Source: Nonomuraea maritima
GTDB lineage: Bacteria > Actinomycetota > Actinomycetes > Streptosporangiales > Streptosporangiaceae
Reading direction: 5' to 3'
Assembly: GCF_900100395.1 (NCBI RefSeq)
Contig: NZ_FNFB01000010.1
Coordinates: 158,287 to 222,286, forward strand
DNA length: 64,000 nucleotides
The position numbers were made by a program, and so were the translations under genes. Each line of letters starts with the position of its first letter. The stretch's first letter is position 1. The notes beneath the pieces were generated by a model that saw nothing but the letters and a program-made list of their open reading frames with translations, was not told the origin of the DNA and searched no databases. Positions 54,432 through 61,312 of this stretch are shown here, one piece after another.

Positions 54432-54962
54432 TCAGCCGGTGGTCCTGACGGGCGCACTGCTGCGCCCCACGCGTCGGCTGCTGAGTTCGGCATCGAGGGT
54501 CTCTTGAGCGACCCGCATGGCCTCGGCGTACACCGGACGCTGCAGTCGCCTCCACATCTCGTCCTCGGCGACCGTTTCCACCCTGCTGACCACCCACCAG
54601 ATGTTGCCGAAGGGGTCCTTGACACGTCCGCCGCGCTGCCCGAAGGCATCGTCCATCAACGGGGTCACGACCTGGCCGCCTGCCGCGACAGCTCGGGAGA
54701 ACGTCTGGTCGGCGTCGGCGACGAAGACGCGCAGGAGGCTCGGCATGTAAGGCCAGTCCCCGTGCCTGTCGAAGGCCAACACCACCGTGTCGCCGACCCG
54801 GATCTCACCATGACCGATCAAGCCGTCCTCGGTCGGAACCCGCCCGAGCTCTTCGCCACCGAACGCCTGCGCGACGAAGTCGAGAAAAGCTCCCGTGTCG
54901 TCGGTGACCACCCAGGGCGCGACGGTGGTGTACCCCTCGGGAGCGTTGGCCTGCTCGATCAT
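54432..54962 (-). CDS. VOC-family (PhnB-like) glyoxalase fold protein
   Basis: 176 residues: YTTVAPWVVTDDTGAFLDFVAQAFGGEE, GLIGHGEIRVGDTVVLAF, VFVADADQTFSRAVAAGGQVVTPL and the typical close RVKDPFGNIWWVVSRVE. The PhnB-like group includes many proteins without known substrate. The last 40 residues form an extra helical tail. ATG 54962. Confidence 0.87.
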   Translation of the reverse strand: MIEQANAPEGYTTVAPWVVTDDTGAFLDFVAQAFGGEELGRVPTEDGLIGHGEIRVGDTVVLAFDRHGDWPYMPSLLRVFVADADQTFSRAVAAGGQVVTPLMDDAFGQRGGRVKDPFGNIWWVVSRVETVAEDEMWRRLQRPVYAEAMRVAQETLDAELSSRRVGRSSAPVRTTG

Positions 54963-55035
54963 CGTTCGCCCTTCCGCTGCAACTGTTCGTACACCAGAAG
55001 AACTACCTACAGATCAGGCAAGCCTCTTTCCTCGA

Positions 55036-55578
55036 TCACGCCGCGACGCCAGGACGCCCCTGCCTCAAGCTCCTGTCCCTGATCACCGCAAGCACAAGAA
55101 GGTGGACCAACAGTCCGACCCCGACGATCAGTCCCCCGACCTGAAACGCAGGGGTCGTGAGCTCACCGGACAGGGACTTGAAGGTCAGCGCCAACCCCAG
55201 CCAGAGCTGAGCCCCACTCCCCAGGCGCACTCGAACCCAGGGGACACTCCCCAGAACACCCACCGCCGAGACGGCATAAACCAAGATCAGGAGGAACGCG
55301 GCCAGATCTTGCGGAGGGTTCATCAGCAACAACGCCGTCCCACCCACAAGCCCCACCACGGAAACCGCGACCACAGCCACCCGCTGCACCACGGTCAGGA
55401 CGTCGAACCACGACCTCTTTTGATCAACCGCCTCCACGCGCCCACTGTCCCACAGCACCCCGCCAGAGGCGGAACAAAGGCGGACACGCTGCTCCACCCA
55501 AGCCTCGAGCTCCTCACCCGACAGCGGTCTGTTCTGACGACGAGGCAACTCGGCACCCGCCTCCCGTGACCTGAACAC
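55036..55578 (-). CDS. Hypothetical membrane protein
   Basis: 180 residues from GTG 55578. A polar N-terminal part of about 55 residues is followed by four hydrophobic helices (VVAVSVVGLVGGTALLLM, AAFLLILVYAVSAVGVLG, AQLWLGLALTF, GGLIVGVGLLVHLLVLAV). No family recognised. Part of its coding sequence is repeated at 54320-54345. Confidence 0.6.
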   Translation of the reverse strand: MFRSREAGAELPRRQNRPLSGEELEAWVEQRVRLCSASGGVLWDSGRVEAVDQKRSWFDVLTVVQRVAVVAVSVVGLVGGTALLLMNPPQDLAAFLLILVYAVSAVGVLGSVPWVRVRLGSGAQLWLGLALTFKSLSGELTTPAFQVGGLIVGVGLLVHLLVLAVIRDRSLRQGRPGVAA

Positions 55579-55673
55579 GCCAGCAACCCATAGCGAGGGC
55601 TTTGACCTGCGCTTTCAGGCTGCGAGGGTCACTTGCAGCGGTCGCGTGCAGGCGTACAGCTTGGAGGTCGACG

Positions 55674-56027
55674 ATGTCCACCCCGCACGAAAACGGCGAG
55701 GCACTGATCCCCCAGCCGCCCATGACCACCGCTGCGCTCAGGGCGGCAGTCGCCCAGATCGCTCCCGCGTACCTCAACCAGTTCGTCGACCACCTCGACC
55801 AGGCAGCCGAGCAGGCCGCCCGGCAGAGCACAGTGGCACCCTTGCAGAACTTCCTGCGCCAATGGGCGGAATTCGTGGCGATCCAGCGCTACCCCGCCGG
55901 AGCGGCCCGTCTGCACGCCGTGGAGACGGAAGTCGCCACCACCACCGACAGAGCCAAGCTGAATGCAGCCTTGGCCGAGATCAACAAGATCACGACAGCC
56001 GCACACCAAGAGGCCGCCGGTGAGTGA
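55674..56027 (+). CDS. Small helical protein, possible antitoxin
   Basis: 117 residues, helical and without membrane segments (LRAAVAQIAPAYLNQFVDHLDQAAEQAA; FLRQWAEFVAIQRYPAGAARLHAVE). It has the size and helical pattern of small actinobacterial proteins (DUF6247-like) that often precede RelE/ParE-type toxins; this is a resemblance only. A GGAGG site precedes ATG 55674. Its stop overlaps the GTG start of the next, frameshifted gene by 8 bases, so they form an operon. Confidence 0.6.
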   Translation: MSTPHENGEALIPQPPMTTAALRAAVAQIAPAYLNQFVDHLDQAAEQAARQSTVAPLQNFLRQWAEFVAIQRYPAGAARLHAVETEVATTTDRAKLNAALAEINKITTAAHQEAAGE

Positions 56028-56282
56028 CGCCTGGACTTGGGAGTACAACCCTGACGCCGAACACGTCATCGCCGGGTTCCCTCGACCGTCACCCTTGAGG
56101 TCCAGCGGCTGGCCGACCAACTCGCAACCCTCGGAAGGGACGCCGCCCGGGCCGGCAGAGGCCCATTGCACGGCGGAGGCCTCCGGACACTCGATCTGTA
56201 CGGGGGCCGTGGCTTCCTCAATTTCATCGTCGCCGAGCACCTGCACCTGGCGCTGATCGTTCGCGTCACCTGGATGGATTGA
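56020..56282 (+). pseudogene. Small toxin-like (RelE/ParE-sized) gene, frameshifted
   Basis: Starting at GTG 56020 (VSDAWTWEYNPDAEHVIAGFP) the frame loses sense at about 56083-56090. The next frame continues smoothly as STVTLEVQRLADQLATLG, DAARAGRGPLHGGGLRTLDL and YGGRGFLNFIVAEHLHLALIVRVTWMD, ending at 56282. One missing C in a CCC run explains the break. Rejoined it is about 87 residues: N-terminal strand, helices, then a beta hairpin ending in VRVTWMD, a layout typical of RelE/ParE-fold toxins. The assignment is inferred from pattern, size and the coupled upstream gene. Confidence 0.6.
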
Positions 56283-56710
56283 CGCGCCCTGCAGAGCCTG
56301 GCTTCGCGCACCACCCAACCCGACCGTCAGCCGATCGCCACTCGGTCATCCTGTCGACGGCTACGTCGAGATCCACGTCCTCAGCAAGCTGCCCGGCCCG
56401 CTGAGCGCTGCGCAGCCGCTGCTTCTTCAGCTCCCTCATCGGCCTGTCCAGGCGTTCCGCGTAGAGAGCGGCAAGTGCCGGATCATGCGTGATCTCCGTG
56501 TTCAGGGCGCGCATCGGCTCGTCGTAGCGCGGATCGTTCAGCTCCGTGATCGTGGCCCGCAGGACCGTCTTCAGCTCCGCCTCCAGATCACCGGTGTCGG
56601 GCAGGGCACTCCCTCCGCCGTCCGGTTGCTCACTGAGCATGAGGAAGGCGTCGAAGAGGACCGCGCCCTTGGAGGGCCACCAGCGATAGATCGTCTGACG
56701 GCGATCGCCC
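56266..56710 (-). pseudogene. TetR-family regulator remnant, truncated at both ends
   Basis: The minus strand reads RQTIYRWWPSKGAVLFDAFLMLSEQ, the recognition helix and following helix of a TetR repressor, then the ligand-domain pattern DLEAELKTVLRATITEL, DPRYDEPMRALNTEI, and LAEDVDLDVAVDRM. Before it the N-terminal helices are missing or out of frame, and after VAVDRM the sequence turns to nonsense (TEWRSADGRVGWC). No full start exists. It probably once repressed the adjacent DoxX or MFS genes. Confidence 0.75.
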
Positions 56711-56771
56711 CGGAGCGACCCCCGGCCAGAGGCGAGCCAAAGAGGGTCACGAGATCACGGCGGAAGTGTCG

Positions 56772-57215
56772 TCACCTCCGGCCGTGAACGAAGTCCGCCC
56801 TGTGACCCTGCCACAGGCTGTCGGCAGCGAGGGCGCCTCCGCCGCTGAAGGCGATGGCGAGGCTGGCCGCCGCGAGGCCCAGGACCAGCTCGTAACCGTC
56901 TTTGTCGATGAACAGACCCTTGCTGCCGTGCACGAAGACGATCGCCCCCACCATGTCGAGGGTCAGCAGCGTGCCGACCACCGGCAGCAGCAACCCGAGC
57001 ACCAGGGCCACCCCTCCTACCAGCTCGAGAGTCGCGGTCCCCACGGCTGTCGCCCGGGCAAGTGGCACACCCACCGACTCGAAGAACTCCGTGGTGCTGT
57101 CGATTCCGGACATCGCGAACTTCTCCCACCCGTGCGCGATGAAAATTATGCCCAGGGCGACGCGGGCGAGCAGCAACGCGATCGGCTGCGCCTTCTCGAT
57201 CATGATGTCCATCAC
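56772..57215 (-). CDS. DoxX-family membrane protein
   Basis: 147 residues, four helices: ALLLARVALGIIFIAHGWEKF, GTATLELVGGVALVLGLLLPVVGTLLTLDMVGAIVFVHG and ELVLGLAAASLAIAF. It shares the HGWxK motif and order with the DoxX protein at 17129-17887 but lacks the disordered tail. Function is not established. ATG 57215 or 57212. It lies between a TetR remnant and the MFS exporter, all on the same strand. Confidence 0.87.
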   Translation of the reverse strand: MMDIMIEKAQPIALLLARVALGIIFIAHGWEKFAMSGIDSTTEFFESVGVPLARATAVGTATLELVGGVALVLGLLLPVVGTLLTLDMVGAIVFVHGSKGLFIDKDGYELVLGLAAASLAIAFSGGGALAADSLWQGHRADFVHGRR

Positions 57216-57385
57216 TTGTCCATGGTCGGGCGATCATTCGCGGATGTATGTTGCGGCCTGGCGAGCGACGCGGCCGAGGCTCAAATGCCGTATTTACGAC
57301 ATGTCCCAGCGCCAGAGGCCGTACCACCCTGTCCGGTAGATGATTCGCCCAGCAATTACCCTCCTCGGCCGCACAGCCCGGACCC

Positions 57386-58825
57386 TTATCCGGGCTGCCT
57401 GCCGGCGCGGCGCTCGACGAACACGTCGATGATCGCGGCGGCCAGCGCGGCCAGCACGAACAGGATGTTGACCAGGAGTGCGTGCTGGAACGCTGCCGCA
57501 TAGATCCCATGAGCCGAGCCCACTGCCGCCATACCGATGGACGCACCGATCCGCTGTCCCGTCTGCAGCATGCCGCCGGCGGCGCCGGCCTCGGCGACAG
57601 GAACCGCCGACAAGGTCAACGTCTGGTTCGGCGAGACGATCAGGCCATTGCCCAGCCCTGCGACGAACAACGCCGCCGAGATCGCCACGGCCGTGTCCTG
57701 GCCGGACAACAGACGTACGGTGGGTTCCGTGGCGGACAGCCCAACCGTGACCAGTACCAGCCCGAACACGACCAGCGGGCGGCCGAACCGGACGACGACC
57801 CGGCCCCCGAGGGCGGCGCTCATCGCTGATCCCAGCGCGAATGCCGCACTGACCAAACCCGCCTGCAGCGCGGAATAGTGCATGCTCTCCTGCAGGTACT
57901 GGGTGACGATGTAGAAGATCGCGGTGAATCCGCCGAAGTAGAGCGTGGCGAGCAACGTGCCGAGGGCGTAGGACGCCCTGCGAAACAGGGAAAGATCAAT
58001 GATCGGGTTGTGGCGCCGGCCGTACCAGCGCTCCCAGCTCACCAGGCCGGCGAGTACGACCGCTGCGGCCAGCACCATGAGCCACGTCCGCTGTGCCGGC
58101 CAGTCACGCCCCTGCACAAGTGGCAGGAGCAGGAGCAGGACGCCCGCGGCCAGCAGGAGCACTCCCACCGGGTCCTTGCTCTGCCGTTGCCCCTTCTCAC
58201 CTACCCGCCCAGGGATGTACAGGTAGGCCAAGATCATGACGACGATGCTGATCGGTATGCTGACGTGCAGGACATGGCGCCACCCCTCCCGTCCACCGCT
58301 GAACTGGATGAGGAGGCCGCCGAGCAGCGGGCCGACCGCGGTGGAGATGCTGATCGTGGCGCCCAGAAATCCGAATGCCCGGCCCCGCTCCACCCCGTGG
58401 AAGAGCTGCTGGATCAGACCGGTGACCTGCGGAGCGACGACTCCCGCGGCTGCCCCTTGGACCACCCGTGCCACGATCAGCCAGTTCGATTCGGGGGCCG
58501 ATCCGGCGGCGGCGCTGGCCATGGTGAACAGGGCCACGCCGAACACGAACACGTTCCGCCGGCCATGCGTGTCGCCGAACCGTCCGGCGGGTATCAGCAC
58601 CAGCCCGAAGGCGAACGCGTATCCGGATACCACCCACTGCAGGTCGCTCGGCGGCGCGTCCAGCGCGATGCGGATGGAGGGCAGCGCCACGTTGACGATG
58701 CTGATGTCCAGCCACGTGACGAAGCCGGCGATCAGGCAGACGGTCAGCGCCTTCCACCGGCGGGGGTCTGCGGCCTTCCGCCCACGCAGGCCGGGTGCTC
58801 CACCTGCGGGGACGCCGGTGCTCAT
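57386..58825 (-). CDS. MFS exporter, DHA2 (14-helix) type
   Basis: 479 residues. The motif A loop GRFGDTHGRRNVFVFG, helix 5 motif C-like GAAAGVVAPQVTGLIQQLF and ATISISTAVGPLLGGLL, and the N-terminal FVTWLDISIVNVALPSI signature of DHA2 exporters are clear. Such pumps expel drugs or metabolites with protons. ATG 58825 is preceded by an AT-rich patch near 58960-58980 that may hold the promoter. Confidence 0.92.
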   Translation of the reverse strand: MSTGVPAGGAPGLRGRKAADPRRWKALTVCLIAGFVTWLDISIVNVALPSIRIALDAPPSDLQWVVSGYAFAFGLVLIPAGRFGDTHGRRNVFVFGVALFTMASAAAGSAPESNWLIVARVVQGAAAGVVAPQVTGLIQQLFHGVERGRAFGFLGATISISTAVGPLLGGLLIQFSGGREGWRHVLHVSIPISIVVMILAYLYIPGRVGEKGQRQSKDPVGVLLLAAGVLLLLLPLVQGRDWPAQRTWLMVLAAAVVLAGLVSWERWYGRRHNPIIDLSLFRRASYALGTLLATLYFGGFTAIFYIVTQYLQESMHYSALQAGLVSAAFALGSAMSAALGGRVVVRFGRPLVVFGLVLVTVGLSATEPTVRLLSGQDTAVAISAALFVAGLGNGLIVSPNQTLTLSAVPVAEAGAAGGMLQTGQRIGASIGMAAVGSAHGIYAAAFQHALLVNILFVLAALAAAIIDVFVERRAGRQPG

Positions 58826-59104
58826 CGAGTCAGGAGCCGGAGCCGCGCATCGCTACGCACACCGCGCCTCCGCGACGCTGCGGGAGCGCTCACCCCGCAC
58901 GCACTCGGCCAAAGCCTTCACCTCGTGTATCCGGTAGCAGCCCCCACATAGCTACAGAGAATACTCGCACTATTACTCTCAGCGACGGCTGGACATGGCC
59001 CGGCGAACCACCGGGAGCACGGAGGGGGACGGTCATCACGACGAAGGCCGCTCGACCGGCTGCCACACCGCCTGCCGTTGGCACCTCCGTCAGCAAGAGC
59101 GGGC

Positions 59105-59317
59105 TCATGCTTGCTCAGTCTCCGTCGCCGGCACCCAGGCGAGAGCTACGCCTTTCTGTTGCTCCCCTTTACGGTAGATCTCGCGGGCGTCGCGTCCCTG
59201 TGCCCATCGCCGGACGTACGGGGCAGACTCGACCACGACGCCGTCACGCACGATCAGTCCAGCGGTGGCGCGGTGTGTGGACCACCAGATGAGGCCGTTC
59301 TTAAGATCGTCATCCAC
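59105..59317 (-). CDS. Small hypothetical protein
   Basis: From GTG 59317, about 70 residues (NGLIWWSTHRATAGLIVRDG; VVVESAPYVRRWAQGRDAREI; GVALAWVP). The pattern (W-x-T, AGLIVRDGVVV-x-SAPY, RRW-x-GR) resembles small conserved actinobacterial and phage-associated proteins of unknown role. The open frame continues upstream to 59500, but that part runs antisense to a tRNA-like box and looks non-coding. Confidence 0.45.
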   Translation of the reverse strand: MDDDLKNGLIWWSTHRATAGLIVRDGVVVESAPYVRRWAQGRDAREIYRKGEQQKGVALAWVPATETEQA

Positions 59318-59509
59318 GACCGGACTGTAGCCGCGGCGTACGACAACCCTGGGGAAGGGTCCGGGTGCATGAAGATGTAGCCGACGGTTTACAGCGGGTC
59401 GACGTTGCTGAACGGCATCAGGCCTGGGATTCGAACCCCACCCAAGCAGTCGGCAGAATCTTCGAGCGCAGCGGCTAACCCGGCGATCGATTCTGGTCAC
59501 CGCACAACG

Positions 59510-60049
59510 TCAGGTCCTCGCATCACGAGCGATCCGGTACAGCACGTTCCGACGCAGTGGCCCTTCGGGCACTGTGGGGTCGTCGAAGTCGTCGCCTGGA
59601 TCCCAGGTCATGCCGATTCGGCGCATCACCGCTTGGGACCGGAGGTTGGTGGCGGTTGTCACCGCAAGGATTTCCGGGAGTTCGAGAGTCTCAAAGCCGA
59701 AGGTCAAACTGGCCAGAGCCGCCTCGGTAGCGTAACCGTGGCCCCAGGCTGAGCGGGCGAGCCGCCAACCGATCTCCACCCCCGTGAACGGCATGCCGTC
59801 ATCCACCTGGTCCAGGCCCGCGAAGCCGATGAACTCGCCGGTGGCAAGCAGTTCAACCGCCCACCATCCGTAGCCACGCTGGTCGAACTCGCTCTGGAAC
59901 TGCGACACGACGGAATCGCTCTGTTCGCGGGTAAGCAGGTCGCCCAAGTACTTCCGGACCTCAGGGTCGGCATTCATCGCCGCCCACGGTCCGAAGTCGG
60001 ACTCCCGCCATCGACGGAGGAACAGGCGATCGGTCCGCCGTTCAGACAT
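59510..60049 (-). CDS. GNAT acetyltransferase (RimJ/RimL-like)
   Basis: 179 residues from ATG 60049: TDRLFLRRWRESDFGPWAAMNADPEVRKYLG, GEFIGFAGLDQVDDGMPFTGVEIGWRLARSAWGHGYATEAALASL (acetyl-CoA loop) and VTTATNLRSQAVMRRIGM. This subgroup acetylates protein N-termini or small molecules. The frame stays open up to 60226, but the extra residues are not conserved in character. Confidence 0.88.
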   Translation of the reverse strand: MSERRTDRLFLRRWRESDFGPWAAMNADPEVRKYLGDLLTREQSDSVVSQFQSEFDQRGYGWWAVELLATGEFIGFAGLDQVDDGMPFTGVEIGWRLARSAWGHGYATEAALASLTFGFETLELPEILAVTTATNLRSQAVMRRIGMTWDPGDDFDDPTVPEGPLRRNVLYRIARDART

Positions 60050-60228
60050 GTTGCAGAGCCAACATGAGCCATGACCCCCGACGCAATTCAGTTTCCTCGG
60101 AACTCCTTGGCTGCCCGGCGAAGGGAACCTTGCCCGCCCCCAGGCTGACGAGCCCGAAGATAGTTCCCGGCCAGAGCGCCGGTCAACGAAAGCCTCGATC
60201 GTTGGAGGCGGTTGCCGTACGGCCACGC

Positions 60229-60263
60229 AAAAGGCCCTTCCGGATCACCCGGAAGGGCCTTTT
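60229..60263 (-). terminator. Terminator downstream of the tRNA-Thr fragment
   Basis: A perfect 15-bp inverted repeat (AAAAGGCCCTTCCGG at 60229-60243 and its complement at 60249-60263) followed on the minus strand by TTTT. It lies just beyond the 3' end of the tRNA fragment. Confidence 0.85.
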
Positions 60264-60271
60264 GAACTGCG

Positions 60272-60313
60272 AGCCGCCTTCGGGATTCGAACCCGAGACC
60301 CCTTCATTACGAG
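60272..60313 (-). tRNA. 3' half of a tRNA-Thr(CGT), attachment-site remnant
   Basis: On the minus strand the anticodon loop CTCGTAA (anticodon CGT) is followed by TGAAGGGGTC, a perfect T-arm TCGGG-TTCGAAT-CCCGA and the acceptor strand AGGCGGC. The expected 5' half (acceptor GCCGCCT, D-arm) is absent; upstream sequence is unrelated. Tyrosine-recombinase elements that insert at the anticodon loop leave exactly this kind of half at one end, so I read it as an att site. The element would lie to the right of 60313. Confidence 0.7.
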
Positions 60314-60997
60314 CAAAATCAAGCATCTTCTCGTCCTCCTCAACCGAGGACAGCGACCTGCCTTAACCGTGCGTCAGCGTCCGCCAACGTCTATGATCGA
60401 ACTTCCTCGTTGTCACTCACTACGTCACCCAGACGGCGGGCCAAGGTGAGCGCGCCCTAGCTCCCCTACATGCCCCGGTCGCGTTGCCAACGTCGGCGGC
60501 AAGCTTGCTGCAACACTGGGAACATCCCCCAAAGTGTTACAGCTGGTGTTCCGCGCATAGCACACTCAGGACGCGTGCGAAGTAGGTCCGCGGCGGCAAG
60601 CATCTCACCTACCAGTGACGAGGGCGTCGTACGCCGTCCCCGCGACAAGCATTGCGTGGTCCATCGCCAAATCAGCCATAGGACGCAGAGCTGGCGTTCC
60701 GCGCAGTCTCAGAGACAGCAGGGACGCTCGGCTGTGCGGCGTGGCTCCCAGAGTTGCGCCTGTTTGGGCTGATCAAAGCACGTCTAGAGACAATGGGGAC
60801 AGCAGGGACACTCTCTGTGGCTAGCTCTCCGCCATCCGCACGCACAGGCACTAGGTTGCGCGGGGTTGCGCGGGCCTTCGGCACTCGTGTCATATCGAGG
60901 GCTCGGTCAGTGCGCTGATTTCTTCTAAGTGCCGGCTCTTATTGTGATATGAGTTTTCTGACTCGGGAGTTCGTTCTGTTCAGGTAGGGGGGCAGCG
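60314..60997. other. 684-base gene-free stretch inside the putative element border
   Basis: No supported gene on either strand. It contains two copies of GACAGCAGGGAC (60714-60725 and 60798-60809), each followed by a C/T/G-rich patch, and an A/T-rich zone at about 60920-60965 that probably holds the promoter of the downstream two-gene unit. No integrase is present here. Confidence 0.5.
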
Positions 60998-61312
60998 ATG
61001 AGTCACGTCATGCAGCGGGTGGCAGGTGCCGTCGGCACTGTCCTGGTCGCTGCATTAGTGAATGTGGCAACGGGGTTTTTCACCGATCACGACGCTGTCA
61101 CCTGGTGGGTCTCAGGTGGCGTGCTCCTGGCTGTCGGTACCGTTGTGCAGTGGTGGCTTCCTGTAGCGGGAACGGCGGCGACAGGCGCGCGGCAGACGGC
61201 AGACGGTAACACGGTTGGTGGGTCGCTCCGTCAGCAGGCAAATGGGCGCACGGTCCAGGAGGCGTCCAATAACCAGGTCACCGGTGACCTCGATCAGGAC
61301 CAACATGGATGA
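60998..61312 (+). CDS. Small two-helix membrane protein, partner of the NACHT protein
   Basis: 104 residues. Two membrane helices (about 8-28, GAVGTVLVAALVNVATGFF; about 36-56, WWVSGGVLLAVGTVVQWWL) are followed by a polar tail of about 48 residues: ARQTADGNTVGGSLRQQ, ANGRTVQEASNNQVTGDL, DQDQHG. The tail motif Q-x-A-x-GNTV-x-G-x-L also occurs near the start of the next protein. A GGGGGG-rich ribosome site precedes ATG 60998. The stop overlaps the NACHT start by 8 bases. The family is not one I recognise; a membrane tether or effector for the NTPase is an inference. Confidence 0.7.
   Translation: MSHVMQRVAGAVGTVLVAALVNVATGFFTDHDAVTWWVSGGVLLAVGTVVQWWLPVAGTAATGARQTADGNTVGGSLRQQANGRTVQEASNNQVTGDLDQDQHG

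Noticed and set aside
59318..59500. N-terminal extension of the 70-residue hypothetical to 59500
   Set aside because: It contains GWGSNPRP, a common product of reading through a tRNA-like box, and is low in coding character.
60064..60366. A plus-strand ORF of 100 codons containing GFEPETPSLR
   Set aside because: This phrase is the translated antisense of a tRNA T-arm; the stretch is the tRNA-Thr fragment and terminator, not a gene.
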